64,000 nucleotides of DNA, taken from the NCBI GenBank assembly GCA_027623235.1, contig JAQBVJ010000010.1:28326-92325 (forward strand). Direction: 5' to 3'. The notes beneath the pieces were generated by a model. It saw nothing but the letters and a program-made list of their open reading frames with translations. It made no database searches and was not told the DNA's origin. Positions 46,427 through 54,484 of the stretch are shown here, one piece after another (the stretch's first letter is position 1; each line of letters starts with the position of its first letter). This DNA is from Planctomycetota bacterium (GTDB lineage Bacteria; Planctomycetota; Planctomycetia; Planctomycetales; Planctomycetaceae). A program made the translations under genes and the position numbers.

Positions 46427-47545
46427 ATGGACCTTCACGAACGATACGGGCTGCGGCGCGTCATCAACGCGTGCGGCAAGATGACTCATCTGGCCGGAGC
46501 GATCGTCCTGCCGGAGATCGCAGCGCCGGCCGCCGAATCGATGCGGCAATTCTTCGTGCTCGACGAACTCCAGGCGGCGGCCGGGCGAGTCATCGCAGAA
46601 GCCACCGGTGCCGAAAGCGGCTGCGTGACGGCGTGTACGGCTGCCGGCATCACGCTCAGCGTTGCGGCAACGATGACCGGCACCAGCCTGCCGCGTGTGC
46701 TGCAGCTTCCGGACACGGACGGTATGCCGAACCGCGTGCTCATTCAGAAAGGACACTGCGTCAACTATGGCAACCCGATTGAGCAGGGCATCCGTCTGGC
46801 TGGAGCGGAGGTTGTCGAGGTGGGTACGGTCAACCGCTGCCTGCCCGCTCAGCTTCGCTACGAACTGGAGCGAGGTGGAGTGACCGCAATCGTCCACGTC
46901 GAGTCTCACCACACGGTGCGTTACGGGTGGGTCAAGCTGCCGGACGTGTGTGAGCTCGCGCACGAATTCGGAGTGCCGGTGATTGTCGATGGAGCGGCTC
47001 AGGATCAGCGACTGCGGCAGCTCATCGCGGACGGCGCGGACATCGTCCTCACGAGTGCTCACAAATATCTGTGCTCGACGACGGGCGGGATCGTCGCCGG
47101 CCGAAAGGACCTGGTCGACGCCGTCTACCTTCAGAATCGGGGCATCGGTCGCCCGATGAAAGCGGGCAAAGAGGCCATCATCGGAGCCATGGCCGCGCTC
47201 GAATTTCGTGCCTCGCAGGACATGGCCACCTGGACTGCCGAGCAGGATCGCAAAGTGCGAATGGTGCTGGACGGTCTGCGTGATCTGCCCGGACTCAAGC
47301 TGAGCATTGATCCTGACCCGAACGGCTGCCCGTTTTCGCGGGTGAGGCTGACGCTCGAAGAAGGAGTCGCCGCACACTCGGCAATCACCCTGAACGCGAT
47401 CCTTGCGGAAGGAGACCCGGCGATCATGATGCGCGCTCATCACGCCGAGGAGGGTTATCTCAACCTGGACGCCATCGAGCTGACCGACGAAGAACTCGCG
47501 ATCGCGTGCGGAGAAATCCGACGACTGCTCGCAGCCAGACGCTGA
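46427..47545 (+). CDS. SelA-like PLP-dependent enzyme (DgaE type), rightward arm
   Basis: A 372-residue SelA-related PLP enzyme, preceded by an AAAGGA ribosome binding site. Motifs: RRVINACGKMTHLAGA at the N-terminus, IVDGAAQDQRL in the middle and the Schiff-base lysine K213 in TSAHKYLCSTTGG. A histidine precedes the lysine, unlike the GGK of the leftward paralogue, so the two belong to different subtypes. Characterised relatives (DgaE) remove ammonia from D-glucosaminate-6-phosphate. The rightward arm continues with an MFS transporter 61 bases downstream, consistent with a catabolic operon. The substrate is inferred only as an amino acid or amino sugar acid. Confidence 0.85.
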   Translation: MDLHERYGLRRVINACGKMTHLAGAIVLPEIAAPAAESMRQFFVLDELQAAAGRVIAEATGAESGCVTACTAAGITLSVAATMTGTSLPRVLQLPDTDGMPNRVLIQKGHCVNYGNPIEQGIRLAGAEVVEVGTVNRCLPAQLRYELERGGVTAIVHVESHHTVRYGWVKLPDVCELAHEFGVPVIVDGAAQDQRLRQLIADGADIVLTSAHKYLCSTTGGIVAGRKDLVDAVYLQNRGIGRPMKAGKEAIIGAMAALEFRASQDMATWTAEQDRKVRMVLDGLRDLPGLKLSIDPDPNGCPFSRVRLTLEEGVAAHSAITLNAILAEGDPAIMMRAHHAEEGYLNLDAIELTDEELAIACGEIRRLLAARR

Positions 47546-47606
47546 GAGACGCCGCATTCTGTCGTACGGGCATTCGTCCTGCGGAACCTAACCGATCGAA
47601 ACTCCC

Positions 47607-48962
47607 ATGGCCGACGCATCACAGACGGAAGCCGCAAACGACCGGCCGACACAGTTCCGCAAAGTGGTTTTCGTCCTGGCGTGCGGCACGTCGTGGATGC
47701 TGTATCTGCACCGCTACGTTTTCGGACTGATCAAGCCGAAGCTCGAAGCGGAGTTCGGGCTTGGCGAGACGGACCTCGGGCTGCTCGACAGTGGCTTTTC
47801 GATTTTTTACGCCGGAGCCCAGGTGCCGATGGGGCTGGCGATTGACTCGGTCGGCGTGCGATACATGCTGACCGGAGCCATCTTCGTCTGGTGCGTCGGC
47901 CTTGCAATGCACGCGCTGGCGACCGGCACATGGGGGCTGGTTGGAGGCCGAGTTGTCCTTGGGACTGGCCAGGCTGGCGTCTACGCCGCGCTCAGCCGAG
48001 TCACCCGCAACTGGTTTCCCGCGTCGAGTCGCACGACGGTTCAGGGCTGGGTGGGAGTTTTCTTTGGCCGGATCGGCGGCGTCTCGGCCAATCTGCTCGT
48101 CGCGACAGTCATGATTGGCATTTACGGTTTCACCTGGAGGCTGGCCGTCTATCTGCTGTCGATGCTCGGCCTGCTTCATGCGCTGGTCTTCTTCCTCGCC
48201 TATCGCAACTCGCCGCGCGAGCACCCACTCGTGAATGATGCCGAAACGTCGCTGATCGAGGAACGCTCGGACGGCGACAACGGCAGTGAGGAGAAGCCGC
48301 CCGCGCGAATGAAGATTCGCGAGATGTTTTCGCGCATGACAACGCGGTCCACCCGCAACCTGCTGTGGCTGAACGGCCAGACGATTCTCAGCACGATCGC
48401 CGACAACATTTTCTCCGCGTGGATTCCGCTGTTCCTGTTCAAAGTCCACGACCTCAAATTCAAAGAGATGGGCATCTACTCGGCTCTGCCGCTGCTCGGA
48501 GGAGCCTGCGGCGGCGCGTGTGGCGGCTGGCTCAACGACTTCATGATCCGTCGCCTGGGAGATCGCCGGAAGGCGCGCGTTGCTGTCGGCCTCGCCGGCA
48601 AAGGCATGGCCGCCGTTCTGCTGCTCACCGCACTGATCTGGTACGACAATCCGTATCGCTTCTGCACGATGCTGTTCTTCGTGAAGTTCTTTTCCGACTG
48701 GAGCCTCACGACCACCTGGGGAGTCGTCACCGACATTGGCGGCCGCTCAACCGCGACCGTCTTCGCCTGGAACAACGCCATCGCCACCACCGGAGCCATC
48801 GTTGCCCCGATTCTGTACGGAGCCATCGCCGAGCACATCAGCTGGAAGTGGGTCTTCATCACGGGTGCCGCCGCCTACACGCTGTGTGCTTTGAGCTGGC
48901 TGAAGGTCGATTGCACGATTCCGGTGACCGATGAGACAGAGAAAGCTGCCACTGATTCCTGA
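47607..48962 (+). CDS. Major facilitator superfamily transporter
   Basis: A 451-residue protein with about 12 membrane spans in the usual 6+6 layout. After spans 1-2 the sequence FSIFYAGAQVPMGLAIDSVGVRYML carries the loop 2-3 type signature in a loose form, and span 4-5 has GTGQAGVYAALSRVTRNWFP, typical of anion:cation symporters for organic acids. A large charged central loop (about 210-245) precedes span 7. It lies between the SelA-like and amidohydrolase genes of the rightward arm and probably imports the substrate of the cluster. Substrate class (organic acid or sugar acid) is inferred from family resemblance only. Confidence 0.88.
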   Translation: MADASQTEAANDRPTQFRKVVFVLACGTSWMLYLHRYVFGLIKPKLEAEFGLGETDLGLLDSGFSIFYAGAQVPMGLAIDSVGVRYMLTGAIFVWCVGLAMHALATGTWGLVGGRVVLGTGQAGVYAALSRVTRNWFPASSRTTVQGWVGVFFGRIGGVSANLLVATVMIGIYGFTWRLAVYLLSMLGLLHALVFFLAYRNSPREHPLVNDAETSLIEERSDGDNGSEEKPPARMKIREMFSRMTTRSTRNLLWLNGQTILSTIADNIFSAWIPLFLFKVHDLKFKEMGIYSALPLLGGACGGACGGWLNDFMIRRLGDRRKARVAVGLAGKGMAAVLLLTALIWYDNPYRFCTMLFFVKFFSDWSLTTTWGVVTDIGGRSTATVFAWNNAIATTGAIVAPILYGAIAEHISWKWVFITGAAAYTLCALSWLKVDCTIPVTDETEKAATDS

Positions 48963-48979
48963 CGGAATGTTTTGAGAAA

Positions 48980-49030
48980 GCGCGCAAAGACGCAAAGCCG
49001 CAAAGACGAACCACAACTTTGCGTCGTGGC
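48980..49030. repeat. Short family C element, GCAAAG phrases
   Basis: GCGCGCAAAGACGCAAAGCC and CTTTGCGTCGTGGCGGCTCG face each other imperfectly in the gap after the MFS gene. It is the same phrase family as at 42277. Confidence 0.5.
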
Positions 49031-49060
49031 GGCTCGGCGCGATACTCATAAGTGAGTGCC

Positions 49061-49092
49061 GTAAGAAAGTGCCGCCGTAAGAAAGTGCCCCT
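49061..49092. repeat. 16-base tandem repeat before an amidohydrolase start
   Basis: GTAAGAAAGTGCCGCC is followed by GTAAGAAAGTGCCCCT. The repeat ends at the GTG start of the next gene, so copy number would change the distance from any upstream signal. Confidence 0.85.
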
Positions 49093-50253
49093 GTGCAGCC
49101 AAATGAAAACTCTGCCTCACCGCGAACTTTGACGATTTCCGCTGGCCGAATCGTTTGTCCGCAGACCGGGATCGACGAGCCTGGCACGATTCGCGTCGCT
49201 GGCGGCCGAATTGCCTCCGTCAGTCGCTCGACTTCGACCGACGACGAGCCTGTCGAGCCTCCGGACCTCAGCTATCCGAACGGCATCCTGCTTCCCGGTC
49301 TGATCGACCTGCATGCCCACCCCGCGAAATCGGGCTCCGTCTTCGGAACCGATCCGGATGCGACCATGCTCGCGCGAGGCACGACGACAGTGATGTCTCA
49401 GGGCGATGCCGGATCGAACAACATTGACAATTACCTCGCTGCGACCGTGCAGACCTCACAGACGCGAGTTCTGCTCGCGCTGAACCTCTCGCGGATCGGC
49501 GAATCCACCGCGGCCGGCTGTTTCGAAAACCTCGCCGATGCCGACATCGACACGTGCGTCGCGGCGGCCGCACGGCATCCGGGAATCGTGCGGATGATCT
49601 CGGTCAACGTCAGCCACCATGCGTGTGGCGATACCGACCCGCGAGAAATTCTGCGGCGAGGTTTGATCGCCGCGAAAAAGTCGGGGCTCCCGCTGCTGTT
49701 CGGAATGCGACGTCCCGAGGACTGGCCACTCGAAGCACAATTGCGACTGCTCCGACCCGGAGACGTCGTCACGTACTGCTTCCGGCGCGAGCCGCACTGC
49801 ATCGTCGATCTCAAGACCGGGAAATTGTTGCCCTGCGTGCTCGAAGCGCGGGACCGGGGAGTGCGCTTCGACGTCGGGCACGGCATGGCCTCATTCAGTT
49901 TTGAAGTCGCCGAGGCCGCGATCGCAGACGCCTTTCCGCCCGACACGATTTCAACGGACCTGCAGAACCGACACGAGGGACAGTGGCCTCAACACGATCT
50001 GCCGCTGGTCATGTCTAAACTGGCCGCGGCCGGAATGAGCGAGGGAGACATCTTTCGGGCGGTCACAAAAACGCCGGCCTCGCTGCTCAAGCTGGATGAA
50101 GGATGCTCACTGAGCGTCGGCTCTGTCGCCGATCTGGTCTTGCTGGAACGCGAAGAGGAAGTCTCGCTGACCGACGCTCGCGGTGAATCACGCACCGGAC
50201 TTCGCTTCGTCCCACGAAGCGTCATACGAGCCGGACAGGTCGTGTCACAGTAG
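49093..50253 (+). CDS. Amidohydrolase-family protein with degenerate metal site, rightward arm
   Basis: A 386-residue paralogue of the 45107 amidohydrolase, starting at GTG 49093 (the exact start is uncertain). The first metal pair is kept (H74, H76 in GLIDLHAHPAK), as is the catalytic aspartate D289 in ISTDLQNRH. Where the paralogue has the bridging lysine and two histidines, this one has M168 (VRMISVN), G204 (LLFGMRR) and Y228 (DVVTYCFRR). Spacing and flanking residues make these alignments firm for the last two. The two-metal centre therefore cannot form normally. It may act with one metal, be inactive, or bind rather than cleave. It is the third gene of the rightward arm. Confidence 0.82.
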   Translation: MQPNENSASPRTLTISAGRIVCPQTGIDEPGTIRVAGGRIASVSRSTSTDDEPVEPPDLSYPNGILLPGLIDLHAHPAKSGSVFGTDPDATMLARGTTTVMSQGDAGSNNIDNYLAATVQTSQTRVLLALNLSRIGESTAAGCFENLADADIDTCVAAAARHPGIVRMISVNVSHHACGDTDPREILRRGLIAAKKSGLPLLFGMRRPEDWPLEAQLRLLRPGDVVTYCFRREPHCIVDLKTGKLLPCVLEARDRGVRFDVGHGMASFSFEVAEAAIADAFPPDTISTDLQNRHEGQWPQHDLPLVMSKLAAAGMSEGDIFRAVTKTPASLLKLDEGCSLSVGSVADLVLLEREEEVSLTDARGESRTGLRFVPRSVIRAGQVVSQ

Positions 50254-50273
50254 GAGGTCGTGTCACAGTAGGA
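50238..50273. repeat. 18-base perfect tandem duplication at a stop codon
   Basis: GGTCGTGTCACAGTAGGA occurs twice. The first copy contains the TAG stop of the amidohydrolase-family gene, so the duplication is harmless to the protein. Confidence 0.92.
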
Positions 50274-50289
50274 CGGGCATTCCTGCCCG

Positions 50290-50345
50290 GTGGCGTAAGC
50301 TTCCAGCTTGCGGACCGCGGATCGGACAATCTGGAAGCTCGCCCG
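50290..50345. repeat. Family A palindrome, copy 2 (right arm decayed)
   Basis: The left arm GTGGCGTAAGCTTCCAGCTT is intact. The right arm keeps CTGGAAGCT but is otherwise changed. It lies between two convergent genes. Confidence 0.8.
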
Positions 50346-50380
50346 ACGGTTTTCGAACTCAGACGCCAGGAGTACCCGTC

Positions 50381-51328
50381 CTACTTTTGCTCGCTCGCGT
50401 TTGTCAGGCCGCGACGATTCAGCCACTCGGTCGCCCGGTCGGGCCACGTACCGATGTCGGAATTCGGGACAGCTCTCATCCCGTATCCGTGGCCGCCGTT
50501 CTGGTAGACGTGCAGTTCGGCGGGAACTCCGTTTCGCTTCAGGCCGGCGTAAATCAGCACGCTGCCAAGCGACGTCGAGGCATCGTCATGCGTGTGCACA
50601 ATGAAGGCCGGCGGAGTTGCTTTCGTGATTTTGATCTCAGGCAGCAGAGCGTCCGTCGCCGTATCAAATACTCGCCACGGATAAACGAGCAACGAGAAAT
50701 CTGGATGACACGACTGTTCATCGATCTGGTCGAGAGACTCGTAAGCCGCCCTGCCCTCCGCCGTGTGCAGAATCGCCGCGACCTGGCCGCCGGCCGAAAA
50801 ACCGAGCACGCCGATGCGGTCCGGTTTGAGGTTCCACTTCTTTGCGTTGGCCCGAATGAGTCGCAACGCACGCTGCGCGTCCTGCAGAGGCCGCAAGAAA
50901 GCAGGCTCGTCTTTCGGCGTCACCTCGTTTGTCCGGTAGCGCAACACAAATGCGGCGATGCCCAGTTTGTTGAGCCACGGAGCCGCTTCGGAACCTTCTT
51001 TGTCCGGCACGACCTTGCCGAAGCCTCCGCCCGGCAGGATAAGCAGCGCCGCTCCGCTGGGATTCTTCTCCGGCAGAAAAATGTCGAGACCGGGTCGGCG
51101 GATCTGCACGACTCGCGTGACGGGCGGTTTCTCATCCGGTCGATTCGGCTGCTTCGTTCCGACCTCCAGCGATGTCTCGCCCGGAGCCAGATTCGGCCAG
51201 ACAAACATCGAAAAGCCTTCGTCCGCCGCAACCTGAGGCTGCTCTCCCTGGAAGACCATGGCAACACAAAAACACCAGGCGACGGTCGTGGCACAACGCC
51301 AGATCAGTCGGCGATTCATTTTCAACAT
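50381..51328 (-). CDS. Secreted alpha/beta hydrolase (esterase-type)
   Basis: A 315-residue protein from 51328 (an alternative start is MNRRLIW at 51319), with a hydrophobic N-terminal export segment (RCATTVAWCFCVAMVF). The alpha/beta-hydrolase core shows ILPGGGFGKVV as the oxyanion-hole loop, the nucleophile serine in GVLGFSAGGQVA, an acid in HTHDDAS and a histidine in NGGHGYGM. It resembles planctomycete acetylxylan-esterase-like enzymes. It lies 43 bases after the SDR gene on the same strand and may be co-transcribed with it. The substrate, probably an acylated sugar or polysaccharide, is inference. Confidence 0.85.
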   Translation of the reverse strand: MLKMNRRLIWRCATTVAWCFCVAMVFQGEQPQVAADEGFSMFVWPNLAPGETSLEVGTKQPNRPDEKPPVTRVVQIRRPGLDIFLPEKNPSGAALLILPGGGFGKVVPDKEGSEAAPWLNKLGIAAFVLRYRTNEVTPKDEPAFLRPLQDAQRALRLIRANAKKWNLKPDRIGVLGFSAGGQVAAILHTAEGRAAYESLDQIDEQSCHPDFSLLVYPWRVFDTATDALLPEIKITKATPPAFIVHTHDDASTSLGSVLIYAGLKRNGVPAELHVYQNGGHGYGMRAVPNSDIGTWPDRATEWLNRRGLTNASEQK

Positions 51329-51371
51329 CGTCGTTTTCTTTCCCCGAGGCGTTTTCAAAAAGCGAAATCGA

Positions 51372-52103
51372 TCAGTCCGGCAGGTTGCGAATGTCAGCGA
51401 AATCACCGCTGGTCACGACCTGTGGCAGTTTCTCAAAGGCGGCGAGTAATCGTCGAGCCGCCTCACGCGGGTCGGGCATGTCATCCGTCCCGCGCATGGC
51501 CCGCAGACGCTCGACCGACGGAAACCGCTCGTCAGGCTCACGAGCCTGCAGGGTGTCCTGCATTGCGGTTTCGACAACACCGGGCGCGAACGCGCAGAAG
51601 TGAGTTTCCGGCCGTTCCTTCGCGTAAACCGACGTCAGCATGTTGAGGGCCGCCTTCGAAATCGAATAGCCACCCCAGCCGCGGTTCCCGTTGACGGCGG
51701 CTCCGGACGACACCGTGACGACCTGCTCAATAGTGCGTCCGCCCTCGAACATCGCATCGAGAATCAGTTTGTTCGACCACACGTTCACATTCATCGTGTT
51801 TTGAAGATTGTCGAGCGTCATTTCGCGCAGGTCGCCAAACTCGCCAAGAATCCCCGCGTTCAAAACCACCAGGTCGAGATGCGGGACTCCCTCAAGCTGC
51901 GCCGAAACTTTTTCACAAAGCGAGTCTGAGTCAGAAACGTCGACCGCCTGAAAAAGAAACCGACCCTCGTGGTCGATAGTCAACGAAGGCTCGCGCCGAC
52001 TGAGCCCGATGACGCGCCATCCGCGTTCGAGTAACTCCTCTGTCAGGCCGAAGCCAATTCCTGCGCTGACGCCGGTGATGAAAACTGTTCTGGGTTCGGT
52101 CAT
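51372..52103 (-). CDS. Short-chain dehydrogenase/reductase (SDR)
   Basis: A 243-residue classical SDR. The dinucleotide-binding motif is TGVSAGIG (10-17), the structural NAG lies at 82-84, and the catalytic tetrad is N107, S132 or S133, Y146 and K150 in YSISK. Length is normal for the family. It should be a cytosolic NAD(P)-dependent oxidoreductase acting on a hydroxyl or carbonyl group of unknown nature. It precedes the secreted esterase on the leftward strand and faces the SMP-30-like gene across a 354-base divergent gap. Confidence 0.92.
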   Translation of the reverse strand: MTEPRTVFITGVSAGIGFGLTEELLERGWRVIGLSRREPSLTIDHEGRFLFQAVDVSDSDSLCEKVSAQLEGVPHLDLVVLNAGILGEFGDLREMTLDNLQNTMNVNVWSNKLILDAMFEGGRTIEQVVTVSSGAAVNGNRGWGGYSISKAALNMLTSVYAKERPETHFCAFAPGVVETAMQDTLQAREPDERFPSVERLRAMRGTDDMPDPREAARRLLAAFEKLPQVVTSGDFADIRNLPD

Positions 52104-52457
52104 AAATGAGAAACTCGGCTGGGCAGGAGTCAGAGACTGGAGACATCCCGAATCAATGGACTTGAATTTGCGAGTTCTAAGCCACCGGCGTTACATCCCA
52201 TAGTCTGGGGGCAGCCGCAACCAAACGAAGGCTCACACAAAGGCACGAAGACACAAAGGTGTTGATTCCGTTCTTTGTGTCTTCGTGACTTCGTGTGAGA
52301 CTTGAAAGCGGGAACTCTGTTTCCAGGCACCGTGAACGGACCTCGCTCCGACTGGTCAATCTGATCCGAATCGGAGCGTCGGTTGCCGGTCCTGGCTGCG
52401 GAAACTACGCTCGCCACGCCGTGACCGGATCACCGTTAACTCACACAGGAGAGCATC
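52104..52457. other. Divergent gap with a long hairpin
   Basis: There is no gene. The central feature is the 27-base-arm hairpin at 52232-52299, listed separately. The right end provides the ribosome binding site AGGAGAG before ATG 52458. Promoters for both neighbours should lie here. Confidence 0.5.
52232..52299. repeat. Family C long hairpin, CACAAAG-type
   Basis: Arms at 52232-52258 (CTCACACAAAGGCACGAAGA onward) and 52273-52299 (ending CTTCGTGTGAG) pair at 25 of 27 positions around a 14-base loop. It is the best-preserved member of the phrase-type hairpins. Confidence 0.92.
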
Positions 52458-53588
52458 ATGAATCAGCCTTCCCCGACTCCCGAACAGACTTCTGAGCCGA
52501 CAACTAAAGTCGGTCGCCGATCATTCCTCGCTGCGGCCGCCGCCGCAACTGGCTTTGCCGGGGCAGCGTTGGGACGTGACTACGGCCCGAACGCTGCGCC
52601 GACTCGATACCCGGAACCGGACGTGGTGGTCCTCGACGATCGCTTTAAGAAGTACAAGTTGGGAAATTCGCCGATTCTTCGCCTGTTCCACAGCCAGAAA
52701 ATGTTGTGGGCGGAAGGCCCGGCCTGGAATGCGGTCGGCAGGTATCTCCTGTGGAGCGATATTCCCAGCAACGTGCAGTACCGATGGCTGGAAGAAGACG
52801 GCCACGTCAGCATCTTCCGGAACCCGTCGCAGTGCAGTAACGGAAACACCTTCGATTTCCAGGGTCGCCAGATCGCGTTTGAGCATCTTACCCGGACGGT
52901 CGCCCGCTACGAGCACGACGGAACGCGAACGGTTCTGGCCAGCGAGTACGGCGGCAAGTCGCTGAACGCCCCCAACGATGGAGCCGTCCACCCGAGCGGC
53001 GATATCTTCTTCACCGATCCCGGCTACGGCGGGTTGATGAACTACGAAGGACGACGCGCCAATACCGGCTCGGTGCAGCCCTACCAGAAGGAAGCGATTT
53101 ACCGGATCGACGCGAAGACCGGAAAAGTGCATCAGCTGTCCGACGAGATCCACAAACCGAACGGACTGTGCTTCTCACCCGACTACAAGAAGGTCTACGT
53201 GGCCGACACAGGAGCTTCGCACTACGACGACGCGAAGCGGAATATCAAGGTCTGGGACATTGTCGACAACGGCACGAAACTGGCCAACGGCAAAGAATTC
53301 GCATCCATGATGCTGGAAATTGACGGCGAAGAAAAAGGCGGTTTCGCCGACGGCATCCGCTGCGACGAAGACGGCAACATCTGGGCGAGTGCCGGCTGGG
53401 TCGGAGAAGGCTACGACGGAGTCCACATCTTCGCCGGAGAAGACGGAACTCGGATCGGTCAGATTCTGCTTCCGGAAATCTGCTCCAACGTCTGCTTCGG
53501 TGGCACAAAACGCAACCGCCTCTTCATGACGGGCAGCACTTCGCTGTACGCGGTCTATGTGGAAACCAAGGGAGCTCACATTACGTAA
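52458..53588 (+). CDS. SMP-30/gluconolactonase-like protein, Tat-exported
   Basis: A 376-residue six-bladed propeller of the SMP-30/gluconolactonase/LRE-like region family. The ribosome binding site AGGAGAG precedes the ATG. The Tat signal is VGRRSFLAAAAAATGFAG. Probable metal ligands are E in MLWAEGPAWN, N in LNAPNDGAV, N in HKPNGLCF and D in GFADGIRCDEDGNIW. These match the calcium/zinc site of sugar lactonases. Expected activity is hydrolysis of a sugar lactone in the periplasm. It is transcribed alone, and a hairpin lies just after its stop. Confidence 0.88.
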   Translation: MNQPSPTPEQTSEPTTKVGRRSFLAAAAAATGFAGAALGRDYGPNAAPTRYPEPDVVVLDDRFKKYKLGNSPILRLFHSQKMLWAEGPAWNAVGRYLLWSDIPSNVQYRWLEEDGHVSIFRNPSQCSNGNTFDFQGRQIAFEHLTRTVARYEHDGTRTVLASEYGGKSLNAPNDGAVHPSGDIFFTDPGYGGLMNYEGRRANTGSVQPYQKEAIYRIDAKTGKVHQLSDEIHKPNGLCFSPDYKKVYVADTGASHYDDAKRNIKVWDIVDNGTKLANGKEFASMMLEIDGEEKGGFADGIRCDEDGNIWASAGWVGEGYDGVHIFAGEDGTRIGQILLPEICSNVCFGGTKRNRLFMTGSTSLYAVYVETKGAHIT

Positions 53589-53601
53589 CAAGACCCGCCA
53601 G

Positions 53602-53638
53602 AAAAAAATCCCGGCACCTCATTCGGGGTGTCGGGATT
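53602..53638 (-). terminator. Rho-independent terminator for the DUF1080 gene
   Basis: On the minus strand the stem AATCCCGACACC pairs with GGTGCCGGGATT (one G-U pair) and is followed by a seven-base T run. It serves the leftward gene at 53687. On the plus strand the same hairpin lacks a T-tract and would at most end the SMP-30-like transcript weakly. Confidence 0.82.
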
Positions 53639-53686
53639 CTGTCTTGCGCTGCCATTGCCGCTGGATCGGGCTCTGCGCTGGTGCGA

Positions 53687-54484
53687 TCAGGGTTTCAGGA
53701 TGAGGATCTCGACTTTTCGAAACTCACAGGGATGGCTTTCGGACTGCAGCGAGATGGTCCCTTTGCTCAGCTGGACTCCCCCGTTTTTCTCTGCCAGCTT
53801 TTTGCCGATGTCGGTCGAATCGTCCAGTTGCGGTTTCTTGTATTCGAGCACGACCTGGCCATTGATGAGGTGGCGGATCAGCTCGTTGCCTCGGACTTCG
53901 ACTTCCGAAGTCACCCACTGATCGCCGTGATATGTTTCCGAGTTTGCAGTCGTGCAGTGCCGCTTCAGCAGCTTGTCGTCCATCTCGACATGGGTGTACG
54001 GCGTGCAGAGATTGCCTGTCGTGCGTTTCTTTTCGCCGTCTCCGCCGAGCAACTGGACTTCGATTGAGGCCGGAAAATCCTGGTCCTTCTCCATCGACTG
54101 CGGAGTCTGGCCGTGCACCATGATGCCGCTGTTCCGAAAGGCCCAGCCGGGACCGCCTTTTGCCTGCTCGCCGACGAACCGGTATTCGACTCGAAGCCGG
54201 TAGTGTGAGAACTGTTCTTTATGGAAGAGGTGGCCGAAGCGCTGTCCGAACTCGTCATACTTGTCGTAGCCGACCTTCATCACGCCGTCTTCGACGCGAA
54301 ATGTGCCGGCGAAATTCTCACCGGATTCGTGATAGCGGATTTTCGGAATCCAGCCGTCGAGGTTCTTCCCGTTGAAAAGAGGAATCCACTTTTCGACTTT
54401 TTCTTTTTTGTCGGCATCTTCCGCCACTGGCTGAGCGACTGCGAAAGACAGGAGCAGCATGGCTGCGAGGAAGCGGGTTTTCAC
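53687..54484 (-). CDS. DUF1080 (3-keto-disaccharide hydrolase-like) secreted protein
   Basis: A 265-residue protein with a signal peptide (KTRFLAAMLLLSFAVAQPVA). The body is a single DUF1080 beta-sandwich: WIPLFNGKNLDGWIPK at the start, FSHYRLRVEYRF, GWAFRNSGIMVHGQTPQSM and SIEVQLLGG in the middle, and a closing GTISLQSESHPCEFRKVEIL. Some family members hydrolyse 3-keto-disaccharides, and the fold resembles concanavalin-like lectins and glucanases. Planctomycetes encode many copies. It stands alone on the leftward strand with its own terminator, separate from the SMP-30-like gene it converges on. Confidence 0.92.
   Translation of the reverse strand: MKTRFLAAMLLLSFAVAQPVAEDADKKEKVEKWIPLFNGKNLDGWIPKIRYHESGENFAGTFRVEDGVMKVGYDKYDEFGQRFGHLFHKEQFSHYRLRVEYRFVGEQAKGGPGWAFRNSGIMVHGQTPQSMEKDQDFPASIEVQLLGGDGEKKRTTGNLCTPYTHVEMDDKLLKRHCTTANSETYHGDQWVTSEVEVRGNELIRHLINGQVVLEYKKPQLDDSTDIGKKLAEKNGGVQLSKGTISLQSESHPCEFRKVEILILKP

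Noticed and set aside
41023..47545. SelA-like genes as true selenocysteine synthases
   Set aside because: Both are too short for SelA, differ from each other, and there is no selB, selD or tRNA-Sec nearby.
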